Both the position numbers and the translations under genes were made by a program. A model generated the notes under the pieces. The model had not been told where the DNA came from and ran no database searches. It saw only the letters and a program-made list of their open reading frames with translations. 64,000 nt of DNA from Amyloporia xantha (lineage: Eukaryota > Basidiomycota > Agaricomycetes > Polyporales > Adustoporiaceae): assembly GCA_036971615.1 (NCBI GenBank), contig JAYKKR010000031.1, positions 186,001 to 250,000 of the forward strand. The letters run 5' to 3'. This document shows positions 57,281 through 64,000 of this stretch, in pieces (position 1 is the stretch's first letter; each line of letters opens with the position of its first letter).

Positions 57281-57372
57281 GGCGGAATGGCCGAGCGGTC
57301 TAAGGCGCTAGAATCAGGTTTTGAACCTTCATCTAGTCCGAAAGGGCGCGGGTTCGAATCCCGTTTCCGTCA
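57281..57372 (+). tRNA. tRNA-Leu (anticodon CAG) with 12-nt intron
   Basis: Class II cloverleaf. Acceptor GGCGGAA pairs with TTCCGTC plus discriminator A; D arm tggccgagcggtctaaggcg; anticodon stem CTAGA/TCTAG; long variable arm tccgaaagggc; T arm GCGGG-TTCGAAT-CCCGT. Between the anticodon stems are 19 bases: loop bases ATCAGG, a 12-base intron (ttttgaaccttc) in the canonical position after base 37, then A. The anticodon is CAG, reading CTG. A Pol III T-run follows. Confidence 0.9.
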
Positions 57373-57376
57373 ATTC

Positions 57377-57382
57377 TTTTTT
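57377..57382 (+). terminator. RNA polymerase III terminator
   Basis: Six T residues five bases after the tRNA-Leu discriminator base. Confidence 0.8.
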
Positions 57383-57526
57383 CCCTTCTGATCGCCATTC
57401 CTTTGCGATCGTTTTTCTTTGCCACCGGCTGCAACTTGTAGGAGCGCACAATTTTGTTCATGTTTCGCTTAGTCTGAAGTGATTCTAGCTGTGCTGAACT
57501 TTTTGACATCATCGATTCTCTGATAT

Positions 57527-60500
57527 ATGGGAGTCCACGGCCTGACGACTTATCTGCGCGAGAACAGAGCCGCGCTCATACACACTCTGGAATTTACGCG
57601 AAGGCAAGGATGTCATGATGATAAACCTCGCGCGATAGTTGTTGTGGATGGCTGGTCGTGAGTGATGCAGTCTCTTAGTCCATCCCTGGCACTCATTCCC
57701 ATGGATTTGCAATCACGAATTTGGATTGTCACCACACGTTTCCAATGACTTCCTGCGACTAGGTTCATATTTGAATTGATGCACTGCGCTGATCTTCCTT
57801 GGGTCTATGGAGGAGAATATGATGTCTTCGCAGAGCTGGTGACTCGGGTGGTCGCTGCATGGATCGCCATTGGAATGCAATTGCATTTCGTTTTCGACGG
57901 TGAGTCACTTTTTCACTGTTCTGCTTCGTTTTGTAGGGTAGATGCAATGTGTAATAGCTGCACTGGGCCAAATCTCGTCACATTAATAATGTCTTATCGG
58001 GTTTTCGTCCTACATGCATATTATCGCGTACGTGGCTGCCGGACAGCAGTTTGCTCAAACATCATTGCAGTTTGGATACCGAATTTTTTTGCGAGCTAAA
58101 TATTGTGTCATCCTGCAGGCCCATATCCTTCTCTCAAGTTCCCGACCCTAATGTCGCGTATTACGCAGAAGAACATCAAGGGTGGCTTACTTTTCTTCCG
58201 CACGTCAGCGTCTGCACGTGCTACCCCTCGCTTTTTACACGAGACGAGTATGATGCCACCCTTCGCCTACTCGGTCTGCGTCCAAACTCTACTCCTCTAT
58301 GCATCTTCGTCTTCTCCCGCTTCCCCGGGAACGACCGGGCAGTTGCAAGTGCATTTTGCAGACGAGGAAGGGGATCCGTTTGCTGTCGCACTTGCTGGTC
58401 GATTGCATGCGTATGTTGCTGGCAGGGACTCGGACTTCGTAGTGCTGAACACGGAGGGGTATAAAGGCTATATCCCTCTGGATGAAATGGTATGGAGTGC
58501 GATCAGTTCGTCCTCTATCCTTTCGGAGACGAGCAGTGCGTACAGTTCTGCTATAGGAGACGACGTTGCGGAGGTCGATGACAGTGGGTTCAAAATCGTG
58601 CGAAACTCTAAAACACGCAAGCGCTCCGCTGCAAATCAGCGGGTCGGACGAGGCCTGATACCCCCTGATAATTCGACAGAATCCGACATCGAGCTTTCTC
58701 TAACAGTGACGGTGTATACCCCTGAATCCCTGGCCACCCAGCTGCAGCTCCCTGTCACACTTCTGCCTCTTCTTGGGGCACTTGTTGGCAATGATTATAC
58801 CGGGGCGCCTGACGACACGTCGCCTTCATCAGCTCAGCGGGGTGGTCCAAGGAACAGTAACCTCCAATATTTGTTCTTCGACCGGAAACTAACCGTTGTC
58901 CAGCGCATTGCACGAGTCGCCAGCATCCTGCGCTCTATCCTTCCATCGACATTCATCTCTAGCGGAACAAGTGTTCAGAAAAAGAAGCAAAAGAAGCAAA
59001 TCGGCAGTGTCTTGGAGCTCATTGATGCTGCAGTGAGCGCACTGCTGATCCGCTCAGCAGACAGCATGGCCATAGGCGAGCGCGAGGCAATTGTAGATCG
59101 TATCGTGGAAGCGACCTTGCAGTATGCGATTTCTCAACAGGACGATTCAGTATACCGCGAAGAAGCAAGTATTTCAGAAGAACGGCCTAGAGGGACAAAA
59201 TGGATATCCCCTATCTGCCCCTTGCACAGCCGCGAAACTTGTTCGCTGTTTGCATCACTTTATCGTTCACTCATAGGCGATGAGTATAGGGGACGATTGG
59301 AAGAAGCGAATGAATCGATCTCAGATGCAGAACTTAGCGGATCTAATGAGGATGGCGATCCTCTCCTTCGTCTATGTGACCGATATGCCACTGCCTATCG
59401 GTGCGGAGATTTAAATCCTCGCGTCTTGGACGCTTTCATCTCGGGAACCAATTGGCCCCGGATATTCCTGGAAGATCCTGACAAGGAAAGTGTCTCGCGG
59501 AGCATTGGTCGTCCGATCAGAGAATTGTATTATTCGATGCTCGGGGCTGGCATCGGCCTTTCTCAGCCGGTCGACTTTCAGAATGAGACCGATTCTGACG
59601 ACGAACTCATCGATGTAATCGAGGAGGAAGACGAAGACCCCTCGCCCCTCTCCGAGGTGCGTTAGAACAGCTTGGTGAGGGGGGAAAAGAGAACGACGAC
59701 GGTAGTGATCTAGGACGAACGCTATCTCATGCAACAGGGAAAGAGTTGCAACCTCGAGTTGTGACTGAATACGTCAGACGGGGCACCCATCTTTCAGCGG
59801 AAGAAGTGCTAATTCGCCCTTTTTCCAATGTGATGGATGCATTATCTCTTTCAATTCCAGAAGATAATCGATTTTCATCTTTCCCTGTCCAACTCTGGCC
59901 GGAGGATACAAGACGGACAGTTCTGCTGCGGGCTCTTCAGTCGGACGTGCCCAGCGTTAGAGCACTTCGCACTGATCAGCTCTTAGCTGTACTTTCTGTA
60001 CGATGGGTTGTTTTGTGCATGAACGTTCGTGCCAGAGACAGCATAGGGAACAAAGAACGAGAGAAGGAGAGGTGGACAAGGGAGGAAGCTAGGGCATTCT
60101 TGGCGGCATTTGCGTGGCCTCAGTCCCATCGAGAACCGGCTCATCAGCTATCCGAAGAGGCACCCACAGCAGAACCAATAGCAGTCATCGAGCGGAACAT
60201 ACAGCTCATGGCGCAACTGACCACGGCGCTGGACACCATCGAGCAGTTTGCTCAGATACTCCTTCTAGCAGATAGCGTCCCAAGCCCCATGTCATGGTTC
60301 TCTGGGCGACGGTTGCATGCGAATTTGACTCGAGGTATGGACACTTCTCAGAATATCATTGACCCTGGATTATGGCAGGCATGCATCGAGGGGCTGCAGG
60401 ATGCTTTCGCTGACAAGTTAGTAAAACCAAAAAGAGAGCGAAGGAGAGCGACAAAAGGCGGGTCAGAGGCTGCTTCGTCACCTGCAGCACACATCCGGGT

Positions 60501-60552
60501 AACAAAGCGCACAGGAGGAATGTACGATTTGCTGGCTCAGTCAGATATATGA
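57527..60552 (+). CDS. Asteroid/XPG-like nuclease-domain protein
   Basis: Starts MGVHGLTTYLRENRAAL, the N-region signature of XPG/FEN-type nucleases. Exons: 57527-57657, 57763-57899, then 58119 onward. Middle motifs: RAIVVVDGWS, GEYDVFAELVTRVV, GRDSDFVVLNTEGYKGYIP (acidic cluster of the I-region), and PVTLLPLLGALVGNDYTG (GNDY motif). The arrangement with a long Ser/Arg-rich insert fits the Asteroid homologue family (S. pombe Ast1 type), whose in vivo role is poorly known. The C-terminal part continues in another frame from about 59663 (LGEGGKENDDGSDLGRTL) to the stop at 60550-60552. The junction could be a 56-base intron from 59612 (gtaatcg) to an acag acceptor near 59667, or a one-base frameshift. 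Confidence 0.75.
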
Positions 60553-62800
60553 CTGTTACGTTCATGCACTGAAAATCAACCATCGATGTATTTTTCTGTA
60601 TCTTGACTAAAGACCCGATAATTTATTAATAATTGCATTCAATTAGTGTAATGATGTAATGATAGATGGCGACCTACTTGTCAGACCAACGGTGGTCTTG
60701 CATCATACAGCCGGTAAGGAGTTCTCTTTGACCATTTTAATAGGATGGCATGCGCAGCGTATAGCGTGATGAGGCATGGTCAGTGTATGCCGACGCATCG
60801 CCAGCCATCCTCTCACCTGCGTGCGGAAGTGAGCGTGGGCCGATATGACCATGAATGAGAAGCATACCAGCGGATAGGGGTGTCAAAATAAACACTTGCC
60901 ATAGCTTATTAGTGACAGGCAGAATCGTCGACAATAGGCTTTCTCATTGGGTAAGGAAAAGGCCCATTGAACATTTTCCGCTGATTTTTGGACTTGAGAT
61001 ATATCACGAATAGAGTATCTGACGTTGTTGCAAGGTCTTCACTGAATATTTGCTTTTAATGTCCTGAGGAAACCGAAAGGTATTAAGGCTTCGGGGTGTT
61101 AGCGTACCGCCGGGAGGAATGTACTAACCGCGAAAGATGAATACATCTATCTCATCCGGTCCCTTGGCAACAATGCAAAGAGGAGCCAGCGGCTAGGCAC
61201 GGCTGCTCTTTTTGAGAAATGCTGTATCTGTTAGACGGGCAGTAGCGCCGCAATTTGTACGTCCAATAAACCACACCGAATTGCCCGCACGTCTTGACAT
61301 ATATTATTCTGACTAGGCGCAGACTGAACTCAGAACATCTGAAAGGTTAAGTCACGACAATCAATAAACTAGTCGCGGTATGGGAATACAGGCGTGCAGT
61401 AGTACCTTTACATGAATGGTGCTTGCCCGGACCTCAGGCCGCCGCATCACCAGGTAGTGGGTGGCTTTGTTGCTACCTTAACACCAGACCCTAAAGGAAG
61501 AGGTTCGCTGTCATGACTGCTGCTAGACGGACACTCTATCTTTCCCAAGGGGCGGAAGAACGGAGAGGGAGATATTCTCCATTGCTAGTAATAGCACGAG
61601 AAACACGCGCAGGGCGTGGAATCATGAATGTCAGTTGACAGTAGATCGCCCACCACCACATAAAAGTGACAGTACGTCAAATAGGTCGTCAGAGTCTGAT
61701 TAGGCCTCAGAGGTCGACTAAGAAGTAGCATCGGCTACCTCGTTCGTCCAAGAAATCCGATCGGGAGAGCTTGATTATCACCTTAATGTCAACTGAAGCC
61801 TGCCTTTGACGCTAGATGGATTAGGACCTATACGGACCTACAAGGCCAGACTCCCCGAAGTCGAATGAAGATGAGACCAGAGATTACAAGCTGAGAATGG
61901 ACTACACTATAACCGTGGTCACTTGCGCTGGAAAATCATAAATCAAGGAGCTTCCCTCGATCTACATAAGCTCTCGTACAAGTAGTATGCAAGGCTACAC
62001 TAGTTTCTTTAGCATTCGACTACCTTTGGGCTTTCACACAACTATCATCGGAGAAGGTCTTTGAATTCATGTTGCGCATCCTAGAATTGGAAATTTTCAG
62101 GCTGAGACACTCGACGGACAAGATATAACGCACAAATATATTCCATATCACGAACTTTAAAGACTTGTTTCCATCATTGCTATATTGATATGCCAGTGGT
62201 CCGACCTTGAAAGCTCGTTGCAACCTGTATTTTCGGCCTCTTACATTTGAATGTAGCGTAGACGAATATGTCCGAATTGCGACCAAGCCCAAGAGATAGA
62301 GTAAGTAATGCAAAGGAATGCAAAGGCGTATATTAGCCTGGGCAAAAGAAGTTGGGAGGATTCAGCGCTTAGTTATGTAAGGAGTGGCGCTCATTTTTTT
62401 GATGCGTCTTCCACGATCTTTGGCAAATGTTATTCGGTCTCTCCTCTGCGGTCAGACACCGCACAGCATGCGTTCACTTTGGGTCCTCTTTTGTTCACCG
62501 TGCTCGTTGGCCAGCGACAGCTAGCACTGCATCGCATATCTACAAGAAGCAATACTTTCCAAGGACCTTGACGCGCTGTCGGCAGTTCACGACGTACGTT
62601 GACTTCTGGCTCTCTCAAAGTTGATGCGGGCTGCTTGCGTTGTGAGCGGCGTGCATATGCAAAGCAGGGTAGCTTGTTACATATAGCAAGGTGGAAGTTT
62701 CGACGACGCCGCCGACAGTTCTGCAGCTACCCAGCGTTATTACATCTTGTTCTTGATTACATAAAGCACTGAAATGAAGCTGCGCTCAACTCACATACGT
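60553..62800. other. 2.2 kb without a supported gene
   Basis: Short open frames only, no recognised domain, no repeat unit and no element ends seen. First exons of the downstream NAD kinase may lie in its right part (after about 62300) but cannot be fixed by eye. Confidence 0.4.
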
Positions 62801-62807
62801 TAGACAG

Positions 62808-64000
62808 GAATGAAAAGCCTAAACATCTCCTGAAGTCTGTTCTCATCGTCAATAAGCACCGAACAAAAGCCGTAGTGGAGGCCATTGAGACTTTACTTAC
62901 GTGAGCTTTCAAAGTGATATACGTCTGGTATATGTCTCAAGAGTGTGATTTTACTCAGCCACGTTCGTGAAAAGTACCCTGGAGTACGAGTTTTTCACGA
63001 GGATCGGCCAGACATACCTGAAGGAGTTGAAGTTTGGCATGCAGGTAAGCTAGTTGCGGTAGGGCATCGCTCGTGGTTGCATGTAATGGACTGTTTAATA
63101 TTCTTTGATAGGTCCTGAGGCTGAGAAAATCGACCTCGTTGTGACTCTCGGAGGAGATGGAACGATCCTACACGCATCTTCACTTTTCAAAGTCGGTGCT
63201 GTGCCACCGGTGTTGAGTTTCTCGATGGGAACCCTGGGATTCTTACTCCCCTTCCGTTAGTTGCACCCACCGACGCTCTCATGTCCCATGACTAATAATC
63301 TTCCATTACACGCTGGTGCTCACATTGTGGTAGACATCGACGATTATGCCAAAGCACTGGACAGCGCGTTTCAGGGTCGTGCAACTGTGCTACATCGAAT
63401 GCGATTATCTTGTAAGTTCCAAGGTGTGGATGGCGAGAATATGGACGCGCATTGCGAAGGTATGCGTTTCTAATGCGCGAGAATTATTAATGATGCTCAT
63501 CCCTTACTAATTTCCGAACAGATTGGCAAGTCATGAATGAAGTGGCACTCCACCGAGGCTCCAGCCCACATCTGAATACCATCGATATTTTCGTCGACGG
63601 CCAGCACCTCACAGAGGCTGTGGTAGGTACATTTCCTGCTCAAACATGCATATGGCTGATGACACATACGCCAGTCGGATGGACTGATTGTGTCCACACC
63701 AACCGGTTCCACAGCTTACTCCTTGTCAGCGGGCGGACCTATTGTCCATCCGTCGTTGAGCGCTCTTGTACTCACCCCAATATGCCCGCGTAGTCTATCA
63801 TTCCGGCCGCTGGTTTTCCCGTCGTCGTCTCGCATCACATTGCGTGTGAGTCATTCTCAACGCGGACAGATGCTGTATTTAAAAATACCCTCTCCTGACT
63901 AACCGGTACCTATGCCTTTATACAGATAAGCGAACGGAGTAGAGCCTCAGCAGGCCTGTCCATGGATGGCCAAGTATCTCACGTTCTCGGTCCCGGCGAG
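62808..64000 (+). CDS. NAD+ kinase, partial (runs off the window)
   Basis: Phosphorylates NAD to NADP with ATP. Exons visible: 62808-62900 ([19 protein letters not shown]), about 62959-63044 ([20 protein letters not shown]), 63112 onward with [18 protein letters not shown] (the GGDGT catalytic motif), [18 protein letters not shown], then [39 protein letters not shown] (the NE motif), [20 protein letters not shown] (Gly/Ser/Thr-rich NADK signature) and [13 protein letters not shown]. Introns of 50-70 bases are in phase. The 5' exons upstream of 62808 and the C terminus beyond 64000 are not defined. Nothing suggests damage. Confidence 0.88.

Noticed and set aside
1..64000. CRISPR arrays, bacterial operons, Shine-Dalgarno sites
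   Set aside because: The genes are intron-rich and fungal; no regularly spaced repeats of the CRISPR kind were seen.

Overview
The window is nuclear DNA of a filamentous basidiomycete, most likely an Agaricomycete. Genes are split by many 50-70 base GT-AG introns. The transposon is of the Plavaka type, and several genes belong to families expanded in mushroom-forming fungi: HSPA12-like Hsp70, a paired coiled-coil family of unknown function, BTB proteins and Agaricomycete orphans. The closest species cannot be named from the sequence alone.

Layout. 0.2-2.7 kb (minus) holds a highly charged basidiomycete protein, head to head with a Plavaka (CACTA-like) transposase running 3.1-13.9 kb (plus). 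One transposase intron (5226-12111) is almost 7 kb long and carries broken pieces of ordinary host genes: mitochondrial Phe-tRNA synthetase, an unidentified Pro-rich protein and a scrambled clathrin heavy chain. 14.2-16.7 kb is a transposon graveyard: an integrase-like gene cut at its catalytic domain and a 1450 bp inverted-repeat element filled with a GAC satellite. A BTB-domain gene follows (16.8-17.8 kb), then about 6 kb without a supportable gene. 23.7-25.8 kb is a decayed Hsp70/coiled-coil gene pair. 26.9-37.4 kb is a local segmental-duplication array: two intact ERV14/cornichon genes and four partial or damaged copies of an ARID-domain (SWI/SNF subunit-like) gene.

From 37.4 kb the window is mostly ordinary host sequence: a small two-helix membrane protein, REX4 (minus), a mitochondrial carrier with an 11-nt micro-exon, a single-pass membrane protein, an Agaricomycete orphan (minus), then coiled-coil gene A / HSPA12-like Hsp70 (minus) / coiled-coil gene B, another orphan, tRNA-Leu(CAG) with an intron, an Asteroid/XPG-like nuclease gene, about 2.2 kb without genes, and the 5' part of an NAD kinase that runs off the end.

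The genes do not form one pathway. The strongest biological themes are gene-fragment capture inside a transposase intron, local duplication that keeps ERV14 intact while shredding its ARID neighbour, and a repeated divergent pairing of an HSPA12-type Hsp70 with a coiled-coil partner of unknown function. Splice junctions were read by eye from GT-AG sites, phase and remembered family sequence; no database search was run.
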